NCBI GenBank assembly: GCA_023136155.1
Contig: JAGLRT010000024.1
Span: forward strand, 1 to 25,722
DNA from: Methanosarcinales archaeon
GTDB taxonomy: Archaea; Halobacteriota; Methanosarcinia; Methanosarcinales; Methanocomedenaceae
Direction: 5' to 3'
Length of the DNA stretch: 25,722 bases
Under the pieces are notes generated by a model that did no database searches, was not told where the DNA came from, and worked only from the letters and a program-made list of their open reading frames with translations. The translations under genes and the position numbers were made by a program. Every line of letters begins with the position of its first letter. Position 1 is the stretch's first letter. This document shows, piece by piece, positions 16,443 to 23,835 of this stretch.

Positions 16443-16460
16443 ATAACATGGAGGAATGTT

Positions 16461-17351
16461 ATGGTGGATGATACTGCAAAGGATTTTATCAAGTATCTTG
16501 AAGATACGGCAGAAGCAATAAAGAACGATACCCTCCGTTCCAAGAAATATAGGGCTGGTATCGCTACACTGGCACAAAGGGGGGTTGAGACGAACAATAC
16601 TGTCTATCTGGATGCTGCCGAACAGTTCACCCGACACATTATAGACACACAAGACCAGTCAAAGGCATTTGTAGACATTGTTAGGGCAACAGCCCGCATT
16701 GCAGGCAATACATCCAGTGCCGACCTTGTCAACCGGGCTTTGGCACTGTCAGCCAAAACCGACACTGGACAGGACAGGAGCCATTGCCTGCAGGGTGTGG
16801 CGGTGGCTATGGGAAAAGTGGGAGTAACAAACAGCGATGTCAAAACTGTTGAAACTTCAAAACAACTTGCCGGTACTATCGAATATGATACCTACCGTTC
16901 ATCTGCGTTAAGGGGTATTTCCCGTACACTGTATGACAGTGACGATGCCTGGGCAGGGGAGGCACTGGATTTAGCGGAAATGGCACTGGATGTGATTGAT
17001 AAGTCCCTGCGCGTAAAGCAAGATATTTACCGGGTGTCGGCCTATGTTGACCTTACAGCGCTATTCCTTGAAATTGGGCAAATAGACAAGGCCAGGCAGT
17101 GTATTGTCATTGCCCAAAGTACGGCTGACAACCTGACAAACGAGTTCGAACGCTCGTCCATATTCCAGGCTATAGCTGAAATCCTGGTGCGTATGGGTGC
17201 CAGGACAAAGGACAGGGAGATGCTTGAGATGGCTGTGCAATCATACGAAAAGGTCACAAAGGAATATTACCGCACCTCAACACGGCGGACACTCACCAAT
17301 CTATTGAAGAACTTGAATGAGACTGAATTACTTGAAAAAATACTTAAATAA
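16461..17351 (+). CDS. All-helical repeat protein (TPR-like), unknown function
   Basis: The 296-residue cytoplasmic protein has no signal peptide or membrane segment. It is almost entirely helical and built of repeated units about 35-45 residues long. Examples are KKYRAGIATLAQRGVET, DQSKAFVDIVRATARIAG, DRSHCLQGVAVAMGKVG, YRSSALRGISRTLYD, YRVSAYVDLTALFLEIG, FERSSIFQAIAEILVRMG and YRTSTRRTLTNLL. The shared pattern (R/K-S, small residues, A/L-rich helix, turn at G) suggests a tetratricopeptide-like scaffold for protein or RNA partners. GGAGG at 16450-16454, 6 nt before ATG, makes the start firm. It lies 18 bp after AlaX, suggesting a shared transcript and perhaps a shared role in translation quality control, which is inference only. 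Confidence 0.82.
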   Translation: MVDDTAKDFIKYLEDTAEAIKNDTLRSKKYRAGIATLAQRGVETNNTVYLDAAEQFTRHIIDTQDQSKAFVDIVRATARIAGNTSSADLVNRALALSAKTDTGQDRSHCLQGVAVAMGKVGVTNSDVKTVETSKQLAGTIEYDTYRSSALRGISRTLYDSDDAWAGEALDLAEMALDVIDKSLRVKQDIYRVSAYVDLTALFLEIGQIDKARQCIVIAQSTADNLTNEFERSSIFQAIAEILVRMGARTKDREMLEMAVQSYEKVTKEYYRTSTRRTLTNLLKNLNETELLEKILK

Positions 17352-17394
17352 AACACTGGATTAAAACAATTAATAAAATTGACCTTAATATAAC

Positions 17395-19167
17395 TTATCT
17401 TCCCCAAAAAGCATTCCCTTTACGCTTAATTTTCATAAAAACCTCTAGTGTTTCCAGTTCATCAGGAGCTAATGAATCCGTAAGTTCCTGTTCCACTATC
17501 TTGGCATGTTTTTCAGGTACATCAATGTAGAGCAGTTCACCTTCTTTGATATTTCTGCCCACCACTGGTCCGTCAATGGAAATTGCTACCTGTGAACCTA
17601 ACTTTGCCTCATCTACATTCTCGCTTTTGTCCTGAATAACCTTAATAACACCAATGCGATTTCCCGCTTCATTCATCACATTGAGTTTCTTCTTTATGAT
17701 TCCACCTTCTACTTCCACACCCACAACAGCAGGTTTACTCTGGCGGAAGGTATGGTTTGGCAAAATTCTGAACTTACCTGGTTTGATGATAGCCTCACTT
17801 CTTAGTTTTTCAGTAAGTGTTTTCAGGTCATCCACATGTTCTTCAAAATCTTCCACAAGCCGATATATAATATCGCTCATAAAGAGCTTTACATCGGTTT
17901 TCTGAAGTTCATCAAGGGCATCGGGAAGTATTTCCACGTTAAATCCCATTACTACTGAATATAACGGATCTTCAATGGCAGAAGCCTCAACAATATCCCG
18001 TCTTGATATCGTTCCAATATCGGCTTTTCGTATAGGTACTTCAGCACCTTTGAGTTCATTTAACATTGCTTCAAGACTGCCGATAGTATCTGCCCGTATA
18101 ATAATCCCTACATTATCTGTTTCAATTCTGGTTTGATTAATCTCAGACTGAATTTCATCAGAGATGGTATCAGCGTTTTGTTTGGTGACTACCCTTATGG
18201 GTGCACCCGCAATAGCTTCGTTCAGACCAGGTGCAGATATCTTAAGGCCAGCAGCAGCAGTAATATGTTTTACCTGCTTGAACTTTTCTTCCTTAGATAT
18301 TTCTGATAATGGTCTGGGCTTTAGTAAAGCCCTTATCTTTGTGACTATAGGGTCGTTCAATGTACCCACTGCAACCATATCTCCTACTTTGATCTCACCT
18401 TCATGCAGGATGGCGCCAATAGTCATGCCTAAGCCCCGTTCTTCCTTGACTTCCAGTACCACACCCACACCAGGGCCAGTTGTATTGTATTCCAGGTTTG
18501 TTTCCAGGAATTTCTGGGCCAGACCAAGCAACACTGTAAGTATATCAGGTAGTCCTTCGCCAGTCTTGGCACTGATAGGTATTACTGCAATATTGTTCTG
18601 GAAATCCCGTATCCTGTCAAATCGGTCCGAACTGAATCCATAATCATACAGCTCACCCACTAATTCGTATAACTTCGTATCAAGAATTGACCTAATGTGT
18701 TCTGGTTGCTTCTTGTATGTTGCGAGGAACGGTGAGCCTGGATTCGGATCCCAGCCATGTAAACGGTCAATCTTGTTCGCAGCTACAACAAAGGGTGTTT
18801 TATAATTTTTCAGGATATTGATAGCCTCAATGGTCTGGGGCTGGAATCCTTCATTCACATCAACTATTACTACTGCCAGATCAGCAAGTGCGCCGCCCCT
18901 TGACCGCAGAGTAGTAAATGCATGATGGCCGGGTGTATCAATGAAAAGCAAACCCGGGAGTTTGAATTTATCCTTTATCTGGTTTCCGCAAACTTTATTT
19001 ATTACTTCAAGAGGAACTTCGGTAGCACCAATATGCTGGGTAATGGCTCCCGCTTCTCCTTCTGTTATGGCCGTTCCACGTATTTTGTCTAAAAGACTAG
19101 TCTTACCGTGGTCAACGTGACCCATAACGCAGACAATTGGAGTACGGAGATTTTTATCCTGTGCCAT
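17395..19167 (-). CDS. infB: Translation initiation factor aIF5B (IF2 family)
   Basis: The GTPase promotes joining of ribosomal subunits and placement of initiator tRNA. The 590 residues are the normal archaeal length without the long eukaryotic N-terminal extension. Motifs are GHVDHGKT (16-23), the switch I region QHIGATEV, DTPGHHAF (77-84) and NKIDRLHGW (131-139). Domain II follows (RGLGMTIGAILHEG, IKVGDMVAVG), then domain III around GIIIRADTIGSLEAML and a C-terminal barrel (GPVVGRNIKEGELLYIDV). GGGGAT lies 5 nt before ATG 19167. It is the last gene of the rpl7ae-rps28e-rpl24e-ndk-infB cluster, and 126 bp with a hairpin separate it from ndk. Confidence 0.97.
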   Translation of the reverse strand: MAQDKNLRTPIVCVMGHVDHGKTSLLDKIRGTAITEGEAGAITQHIGATEVPLEVINKVCGNQIKDKFKLPGLLFIDTPGHHAFTTLRSRGGALADLAVVIVDVNEGFQPQTIEAINILKNYKTPFVVAANKIDRLHGWDPNPGSPFLATYKKQPEHIRSILDTKLYELVGELYDYGFSSDRFDRIRDFQNNIAVIPISAKTGEGLPDILTVLLGLAQKFLETNLEYNTTGPGVGVVLEVKEERGLGMTIGAILHEGEIKVGDMVAVGTLNDPIVTKIRALLKPRPLSEISKEEKFKQVKHITAAAGLKISAPGLNEAIAGAPIRVVTKQNADTISDEIQSEINQTRIETDNVGIIIRADTIGSLEAMLNELKGAEVPIRKADIGTISRRDIVEASAIEDPLYSVVMGFNVEILPDALDELQKTDVKLFMSDIIYRLVEDFEEHVDDLKTLTEKLRSEAIIKPGKFRILPNHTFRQSKPAVVGVEVEGGIIKKKLNVMNEAGNRIGVIKVIQDKSENVDEAKLGSQVAISIDGPVVGRNIKEGELLYIDVPEKHAKIVEQELTDSLAPDELETLEVFMKIKRKGNAFWGR

Positions 19168-19234
19168 TTAATATCCCCTATTTAAAATTATTGTCCCGAT
19201 AACAATATAGTAATGAGACAATTTATAATTATGT

Positions 19235-19259
19235 GTCAGCGAACTGATGGTTCGCCGAC
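19235..19259 (-). promoter_or_regulatory. Hairpin in the ndk-infB gap
   Basis: GTCAGCGAAC and GTTCGCCGAC can fold into a 10-position stem with one mismatch and a 5-nt TGATG loop. It lies 35 bp after the ndk stop and 68 bp before infB in transcription direction. An A+T-rich TATA-like ATAATTATAAAT follows it. It could end or process the ribosomal-protein transcript, or stabilise its 3' end, with infB restarting from its own promoter. No T run follows directly, so a simple terminator is not favoured. Confidence 0.4.
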
Positions 19260-19293
19260 GATTCATAAAAAACAGTTTCAGTTAAGTTAGTAT

Positions 19294-19743
19294 TCATTCG
19301 TAAATCCATTGTTCATCTATTCTGGTAAATGACACAATTTCGGATTCACTAAAATGGATACCAATTTCCCGATTCGCAGATTCAATTGAATCAGACGCAT
19401 GTATGATATTGCGTCCCATATCCAGGCTAAAATCACCACGTAAGGTACCGGGTGATGCATCCTGGGGATTCGTAGAACCTACTGTTGACCTCATTATCTT
19501 AATGGCTTCCTTACCTTCTACCACCATTGAAACAGAAGGCCCACTGGTAATAAAGTCTAGCAGTGACTTGAAGAAGGGTTTACCTTCATGTTCTCCATAA
19601 TGAGCCCGGGCCACATCTTCTGGAATAATGTACATTTTAAGGGCTACCAGCTTGAGACCACGTTCCTCAATGCGGGTAATAATCTTGCCGATAAGCCCCC
19701 GCTGTACACCATCCGGTTTGACCATAATGTATGTTCTCTGCAT
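19294..19743 (-). CDS. ndk: Nucleoside diphosphate kinase
   Basis: The 149-residue enzyme moves the gamma-phosphate from ATP to other nucleoside diphosphates through a phospho-His intermediate. The catalytic His is H115 in NIIHASDS (112-119). MVKPDGVQRGLIG (7-19), the Kpn-loop segment STVGSTNPQDASPGTLRGDF (86-105) and HYGEHEGKPFF (48-58) are all intact. The length is normal. It lies 34 bp after rpl24e in the archaeal translation cluster and probably shares its transcript. Confidence 0.97.
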   Translation of the reverse strand: MQRTYIMVKPDGVQRGLIGKIITRIEERGLKLVALKMYIIPEDVARAHYGEHEGKPFFKSLLDFITSGPSVSMVVEGKEAIKIMRSTVGSTNPQDASPGTLRGDFSLDMGRNIIHASDSIESANREIGIHFSESEIVSFTRIDEQWIYE

Positions 19744-19777
19744 TATTATCTAATCCTTCAAATAAAAAATAGCAAAT

Positions 19778-19963
19778 CTATTTCGATTTGAGGTTATGGG
19801 CTGTATCGGTCCATTCCACACGCCTTGGTATCCTGCCAAGATTCCTGTTATTCTGACATTTACTTGAACAGAAATACATGGTTGAACCGTCTTTCTTTAC
19901 AAACATCTTACCTGTGCCGACTTCAATATCGCCGCCACAGAATGAGCATTTACGCTTTTCCAT
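19778..19963 (-). CDS. rpl24e: Large-subunit ribosomal protein eL24 (L24e)
   Basis: The 61-residue zinc-ribbon ribosomal protein has CSFCGG (C6 and C9) and CSSKC (C32 and C36) as the four-Cys zinc site. KMFVKKDGSTMYF lies between them, and NRNLGRIPRRVEWT near the end is typical of the family. I chose ATG 19963 (MEKRKCSFC) because AGGTGA lies 9 nt upstream. An in-frame GTG at 19972 would almost overlap that site and touch the rps28e stop. It follows rps28e with about 9 bp between, within the same transcript. Confidence 0.95.
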   Translation of the reverse strand: MEKRKCSFCGGDIEVGTGKMFVKKDGSTMYFCSSKCQNNRNLGRIPRRVEWTDTAHNLKSK

Positions 19964-19972
19964 TTGTATCAC

Positions 19973-20185
19973 TCACCTGGTGGCAAGTTTCTTTGCTTCC
20001 CTTGAGGTCTCAAGAAGCATCAGGATGTCTCCTAGCCTGACAGGACCCACGCAATTGCGTGTGATAATTCTCCCTTTGTCCCTGCCTTCCAGTATCCTGC
20101 ACTGCACCTGCAGGGCTTCACCATGCATACCGGTGTTGCCTACGATCTCAATAATCTCTGCCGGGAATCCGTCATTATCTGCCAT
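19973..20185 (-). CDS. rps28e: Small-subunit ribosomal protein eS28 (S28e)
   Basis: The 70-residue OB-fold protein of the small ribosomal subunit has FPAEIIEIVGNTGMHGEALQ (7-26), RILEGRDKGRIITRN (30-44) and the family's end GPVRLGDILMLLETSREAK (47-65). It is full length and 10 bp from the rpl7ae stop. Its final codons contain the AGGTGA that serves as ribosome-binding site for rpl24e, indicating coupled translation. Confidence 0.97.
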   Translation of the reverse strand: MADNDGFPAEIIEIVGNTGMHGEALQVQCRILEGRDKGRIITRNCVGPVRLGDILMLLETSREAKKLATR

Positions 20186-20195
20186 AATCGAGCGC

Positions 20196-20564
20196 CTACT
20201 TCAATGCCATGACCTTGTTAGCCACATCTTCGACCAGTTCTTTTGCTTTGCCTGATACCAAGATAACCGCTGCACCGCATCCTACTTTAAGGCCACAGGC
20301 TGCACCCAGTTCTTCCTGTTTTTTGACATAAACATAAGGGATGTTTTTTTCTTCACAAAGAGGTGGAATGTGGGCCACAATCTCTGGAGGATTGATATCC
20401 TCTGAAACGTATATGAGTTTAGCCGTGCTTCTTTCGATAGCTTTTGTGGCTTCATTAGTTCCTTTACGTACCTTACCAGTATCCCTTGCCAGTTCGAGCG
20501 CCTCCAATGCGCTGTTCTCCAGTTCAGATGGGACTTCAAATTTAACATATATTGCTTGTGCCAT
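20196..20564 (-). CDS. rpl7ae: Ribosomal protein eL8 / L7Ae, kink-turn binding protein
   Basis: The 122-residue protein binds kink-turns in 23S rRNA, C/D and H/ACA guide RNAs and RNase P. Motifs include RDTGKVRKGTNEATKAIERS (the RNA-contacting segment), IYVSEDINPPEIVAHIPPLC and IPYVYVKKQEELGAACG. I chose ATG 20564 (MAQAIYVKFEVP), with AAGGAG 10 nt upstream; an in-frame ATG eight codons earlier would overlap the ribosome-binding site. It is the first gene of the rpl7ae-rps28e-rpl24e-ndk-infB cluster. Its leader holds a hairpin directly before the ribosome-binding site. Confidence 0.97.
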   Translation of the reverse strand: MAQAIYVKFEVPSELENSALEALELARDTGKVRKGTNEATKAIERSTAKLIYVSEDINPPEIVAHIPPLCEEKNIPYVYVKKQEELGAACGLKVGCGAAVILVSGKAKELVEDVANKVMALK

Positions 20565-20582
20565 GATTAAAAATCTCCTTCC

Positions 20583-20608
20583 GGACAATGAGTATTTTAC
20601 TCCTGTCC
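20583..20608 (-). promoter_or_regulatory. Leader hairpin before the rpl7ae ribosome-binding site
   Basis: On the transcript, GGACA pairs with TGTCC and inside it GAGTA pairs with TACTC around an AAA loop. A 1-nt bulge on one side faces 2 nt on the other. The stem ends 2 nt before GGAAGGAG, so folding could affect ribosome access. L7Ae is known to control its own message in some archaea through a kink-turn in the leader. The classical tandem GA pairs are not evident in this stem, though GATGA and ATGA lie just upstream. Confidence 0.45.
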
Positions 20609-20646
20609 TTCATTATTCATCGGTTTGACTCGAACCATGTATTACA

Positions 20647-20667
20647 CGATAGGTAATATAACTATCG
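20647..20667 (-). promoter_or_regulatory. Promoter of the rpl7ae operon inside a palindrome
   Basis: CGATAG and CTATCG arms flank a 9-bp TTATATTAC core (minus strand) that reads as a TATA box. The core lies about 90 nt before ATG 20564. A start site about 25 nt downstream gives a leader of about 65 nt, enough to include the hairpin at 20583-20608. Arms placed symmetrically about a TATA box could be a repressor site, but six-base arms can arise by chance. Confidence 0.4.
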
Positions 20668-21012
20668 ACTACCCCGCTGTTTAATATTGTCAATAACCTT
20701 ATGAATCGCATCCTGATTAAAATAGATGGTTGCAATCAGCGACAGGACCAGGATAGTGAGCAAAGCCAAGAATTGGACGTTCCAACCATCGGGTTTCGGT
20801 TTAACCGATACTTCATCATTCAAAGTGATACTGGTATTTTCAACAGGTTTTGTCACAGATGTCCGGATGATAGTTGGGGTGTGGACAAGGTGTCCTGAGA
20901 TTGCAAAAGGTGAAAAACCCGGTGTGAGACTTTGATAATAAAGGTCCTGCTCATTGTTGAGAATCATGGAAGTAGGTAGCAGTTCCCATGAATCATTGTT
21001 ATATCGGTACAT
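20662..21012 (-). pseudogene. C-terminal fragment of a PGF-pre-PGF surface protein
   Basis: The 116-codon frame has the second half of a PGF-pre-PGF domain: MYRYNNDSWELLP (1-13), then LYYQSLTPGFSPFAISG (24-40). A low-complexity linker follows, then a transmembrane helix (about 79-97) and a basic tail ending KQRGSR. In archaeal exported proteins this domain stands near the C terminus of chains several hundred residues long. Here the export signal, the main body and the first half of the domain are absent. The open frame starts inside the mobile-element end at 21020-21036, only 7 bp from the codon called start, and no ribosome-binding site is seen. It therefore looks like a beheaded remnant. 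Its stop codon overlaps the rpl7ae promoter palindrome. Confidence 0.72.
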
Positions 21013-21019
21013 TTCATCA

Positions 21020-21036
21020 CTTTTCCGACAATCTCA
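21020..21036. repeat. Solo end of the MITE family (17 bp)
   Basis: CTTTTCCGACAATCTCA is identical to the terminal repeats at 2365-2381, 3355-3371 and 3471-3487, about 18 kb away. By comparison with the intact copy, the inner side of this end faces the PGF-pre-PGF fragment (toward lower coordinates). No partner end occurs between it and rpl7ae. The rest of the element is lost, or the fragment was joined to the end by recombination. Confidence 0.75.
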
Positions 21037-21056
21037 ATAACTAATCAGCTAACTGC

Positions 21057-21962
21057 TTAACTAATATCTTCATCATTAACCTGTGAAAACTGTCCGCTTA
21101 ACACCACTTTAACAATATTGTCATTCTGTGTGATATCATACTGTGTAAATCCCCTGTCAAGTCCACTATCTGCAAGAGTCTGGATATGTGAGAGAGCATC
21201 TCCGGTAGCATTCTGGTAAACTGTAGTTCTGGTAAAACTGCCATCATCATTTCGGTGTATTCCTATATAGTACAAATCTGCGAATACGACCTGTGAATTC
21301 ACGGCCTGGTATTCGGAATACTCATCAGAATGATTCAGCACAGGGAGGAATATATCGTAGCCAGTTGAAGGTACAACCCAGCTTTCAACTATGGTAAGTA
21401 TTTCTTCAGCAGTTTCGTTAGTATTGGTATAAATAGTAGGCTCTCCCATGACATTAAATCCACTGAAATCAAAACTGCGTTCTAAAATAATATATTGACC
21501 ATCGTTAGAATAGGCATGCATAAAACTGTCAGGGATTTTTTTTGGACTCATAGTACTAAGTAATATCATTTTATCATCAGGCAACTGGGCATAATACATC
21601 TGTAAGGTGTTGCTTTGGTACAAGTCGTCAACTTGACCACTCGGTAATCGAATAACAGTAGTGATCTTGGGAGACAATTCTTCATGCCATTGCTGTAATG
21701 CAGTGTAATTAATATAATCCACATCTACGAACAAGGCTGAAATGACATTTGGTGTTGACATCTGCAGACCATCGGTTATGGAATTGAAAATATGAAATAC
21801 CTCTTTTCCACCGATATTGAAATAATCTTCATTTACAGTACTAACAGGTTGGATGTTTCCATTATCTGAGCTGTCATCTCCAATAAAATAAATCACTGAA
21901 GAGAGCACCATGGATATTATCATAAAAGCAGCTATGATCTGGATACCAATTTTTTGATTCAT
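21057..21962 (-). CDS. Membrane-anchored exported protein of unknown function
   Basis: The 301-residue protein begins with one hydrophobic helix (about 8-26) with few preceding charges, so it is probably anchored with its body outside the cell. The remainder is Asp/Asn/Ser-rich, with several N-glycosylation-type sites (NYT, NET, NHS, NAT), as expected for an archaeal surface protein. There are no Cys after the anchor and no recognised catalytic motif. Stretches such as VFHIFNSITDGLQMSTPNVI, DDKMILLSTMSPKKIPDSFM and DGQYIILERSFDFSG suggest alternating strands and helices. It diverges from the trp operon, sharing a 136-bp upstream region. It ends 20 bp before the solo mobile-element end. I do not recognise the family. 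Confidence 0.75.
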   Translation of the reverse strand: MNQKIGIQIIAAFMIISMVLSSVIYFIGDDSSDNGNIQPVSTVNEDYFNIGGKEVFHIFNSITDGLQMSTPNVISALFVDVDYINYTALQQWHEELSPKITTVIRLPSGQVDDLYQSNTLQMYYAQLPDDKMILLSTMSPKKIPDSFMHAYSNDGQYIILERSFDFSGFNVMGEPTIYTNTNETAEEILTIVESWVVPSTGYDIFLPVLNHSDEYSEYQAVNSQVVFADLYYIGIHRNDDGSFTRTTVYQNATGDALSHIQTLADSGLDRGFTQYDITQNDNIVKVVLSGQFSQVNDEDIS

Positions 21963-22033
21963 TTAGGACCTATCCTTTTGTTAACTTTCTTTAATTCAAA
22001 AGCATATATTATAACTGTTTTGATGTCACAAAG

Positions 22034-22041
22034 TATAAATA
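22034..22041 (+). promoter_or_regulatory. TATA box of the trp operon
   Basis: TATAAATA lies 57 nt before the trpD ATG. A start site about 25 nt downstream would fall near 22063, leaving a leader of about 35 nt that carries GGTGAT (22088-22093) as ribosome-binding site. The hexamer array at 22045-22080 overlaps the expected start site. Confidence 0.55.
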
Positions 22042-22044
22042 TGC

Positions 22045-22080
22045 TGTACGCATCTATACACCAATGTACAGAAATATACA
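22045..22080 (+). promoter_or_regulatory. Probable trp operator: four TRP-box-like hexamers at 10-bp spacing
   Basis: TGTACG (22045), TATACA (22055), TGTACA (22065) and TATACA (22075) start exactly 10 bp apart, one per helical turn, just downstream of the TATA box. TGTACA is the TRP box bound by the TrpY repressor of Methanothermobacter. The position, over and after the expected start site, suits repression of trpDFEG by a TrpY-like protein. The other three hexamers differ from TGTACA by one base. No trpY gene is in the window. Confidence 0.55.
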
Positions 22081-22098
22081 TTATGTTGGTGATGTAAT

Positions 22099-23127
22099 AT
22101 GCAGGAATTTATCCAGAAAATAACTTCAGGTCACGACCTGTCATCAAACGAAGCAGAATCAGCCATTGGCAGTATCTTTGCAGATGCCACTGATGCCCAG
22201 ATAGGTGCATTCTTAATAGCACTCAAGATGAAGGGCGAATCATCCCAGGAAATAGCTGGCCTGGCAAGGGGAATGAAAAAGGCAGCCAACACCATAAACC
22301 CTAAGGTCAGGGGCATGCTGGTGGATACTTGTGGTACTGGCGGGGATTCGTCCCATACCATCAATGTGAGCACAGCCTCGGCTATAGTAACTTCTGCTGC
22401 CGGAGTACCTGTGGCCAAGCATGGTAACTATTCCATTACTTCTAAGTCAGGAAGTGCGGACGTATTAAAAGAGCTGGGTGTCAGCATCGACCTGCCTCCT
22501 GAAAAAGTCGCACAATCTATTGAACAGGCAGGGATTGGGTTCATGCTGGCCCCCGTGTTCCACCCATCTATGAAACGAGTAGGAGGACCCAGGAAAGAAC
22601 TGGGTGTTCGTACCGTTTTCAATATCCTGGGACCGCTGACAAACCCGGCGAATGCCAAAGCCCAGGTGATAGGGGTATTTGATGAGTCCCTCTGTATTAC
22701 CATGGCAAATGTACTCAACCTGCTGGGTTCAAAACGTGCATTTGTGGTCCACGGCAGCGGCCTTGATGAGATATCCAATCTTGGGCAGACAACAGTGGCT
22801 GAACTGAATGGTGGGAATGTGGAGTCCTATTCACTAAATCCCGAAGACTTTGGAATTAAAAGGGCAAACTTACCTGATATCAAAGGCGGGACACCACAGG
22901 AGAATGCTGCTGATATTGTGAAGATATTAAAAGGAGATAAAGGGGCTAAACGTGATATTGTAATAATGAACTCTGCCGCTGCGCTGGTAGTGGGTGAGAA
23001 GGCATCTGACCTGAAAGACGGCGTCGAACTGGCTCAGCAGACCATAGACAATGGTACTGCAATTGAAAAGCTCAAGAACTTCGTGAAAATTGCCGGTGTT
23101 CAGGACCAGTTGAACAAATATCTGTGA
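22099..23127 (+). CDS. trpD: Anthranilate phosphoribosyltransferase
   Basis: The second enzyme of tryptophan synthesis joins anthranilate to PRPP. The 342-residue protein has a helical N-terminal domain and the PRPP-binding CGTGGDSSHTINVST (78-92). KHGNYSITSKSGSADVLKELG-type anthranilate and pyrophosphate contacts lie at 109-129, and GGPRKELGVRTVFNILGPLT at 157-176. All the expected motifs are present and length is normal. GGTGAT lies 5 nt before ATG. It is the first gene of trpD-trpF-trpE-trpG, directly behind a candidate TRP-box operator. Confidence 0.97.
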   Translation: MQEFIQKITSGHDLSSNEAESAIGSIFADATDAQIGAFLIALKMKGESSQEIAGLARGMKKAANTINPKVRGMLVDTCGTGGDSSHTINVSTASAIVTSAAGVPVAKHGNYSITSKSGSADVLKELGVSIDLPPEKVAQSIEQAGIGFMLAPVFHPSMKRVGGPRKELGVRTVFNILGPLTNPANAKAQVIGVFDESLCITMANVLNLLGSKRAFVVHGSGLDEISNLGQTTVAELNGGNVESYSLNPEDFGIKRANLPDIKGGTPQENAADIVKILKGDKGAKRDIVIMNSAAALVVGEKASDLKDGVELAQQTIDNGTAIEKLKNFVKIAGVQDQLNKYL

Positions 23128-23133
23128 GCACTC

Positions 23134-23835
23134 ATGCACAAATCAGCAGGCAGCCAGATGTTTAAAGCCAGCATCCCTTTTCCCAGGATTAAAATATGTG
23201 GTATGAAAGACCGGATTTCAGTCCAAATGGCAGTAAGTCATGGTGCAGATGCCGTAGGATTCATTACCGAGGTCCCGGTTGATACTCCCCGAAACATTGA
23301 CCGGGAAACTGCCAGAGACCTTGTTGCCAGTACACCTCCATTTACAACATCCGTAATGGTGTGTATGCCTGATGACCCGGAACAAGCAATTGAATTAATA
23401 GATTGTGTACGACCCGATGCTGTTCAAATCCACAGTTCCATGGCTGTTGAGGAATTGAATAAAATCAAAAAAGACAGTCGTGTAAAAATTATCAAAACCA
23501 TCCATATAGACCCGGATACTGACATTGGAAATACAATTACATACATATCACATCTGGAACACACTGTCGATGCCATACTCCTGGATTCGAAAGTTGATGG
23601 CAAAACAGGGGGTACAGGGGCAATTCATGACTGGACCATAAGCCAGGCTGTAATTGCAGGCTCATCGCTGCCTGTAATATTGGCTGGTGGCCTGAAACCC
23701 GAAAATGTTGCCGAAGCTGTCAGGACAGTCAGACCTTATGCCGTGGATACGGCATCGGGTGTTGAGACCAGTGGGAGTAAAGACGAGAACAAAGTAAAGA
23801 CATTTATCCAACAAGCACGGGGGACATTATTATGA
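23134..23835 (+). CDS. trpF: Phosphoribosylanthranilate isomerase
   Basis: The third enzyme converts phosphoribosylanthranilate to its carboxyphenylamino-deoxyribulose form on a TIM barrel. IKICGMKD (19-26) holds the catalytic Cys, AVGFITEVPVDTPRNID covers the second strand and loop, and VILAGGLKPENV plus VDTASGVETS form the phosphate-binding end. The 233 residues include about 15 before the barrel; ATG 23158 is an alternative shorter start. Six bp separate it from trpD, and its stop overlaps the trpE start (ATGA). Confidence 0.95.
   Translation: MHKSAGSQMFKASIPFPRIKICGMKDRISVQMAVSHGADAVGFITEVPVDTPRNIDRETARDLVASTPPFTTSVMVCMPDDPEQAIELIDCVRPDAVQIHSSMAVEELNKIKKDSRVKIIKTIHIDPDTDIGNTITYISHLEHTVDAILLDSKVDGKTGGTGAIHDWTISQAVIAGSSLPVILAGGLKPENVAEAVRTVRPYAVDTASGVETSGSKDENKVKTFIQQARGTLL

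Noticed and set aside
20576..20591. CCTTCCGGACAATGAG as a possible partner end for the solo element end at 21020
   Set aside because: It matches only partly, and it lies in the same orientation as the solo end, whereas a partner would be inverted. It overlaps the rpl7ae ribosome-binding site and leader hairpin.
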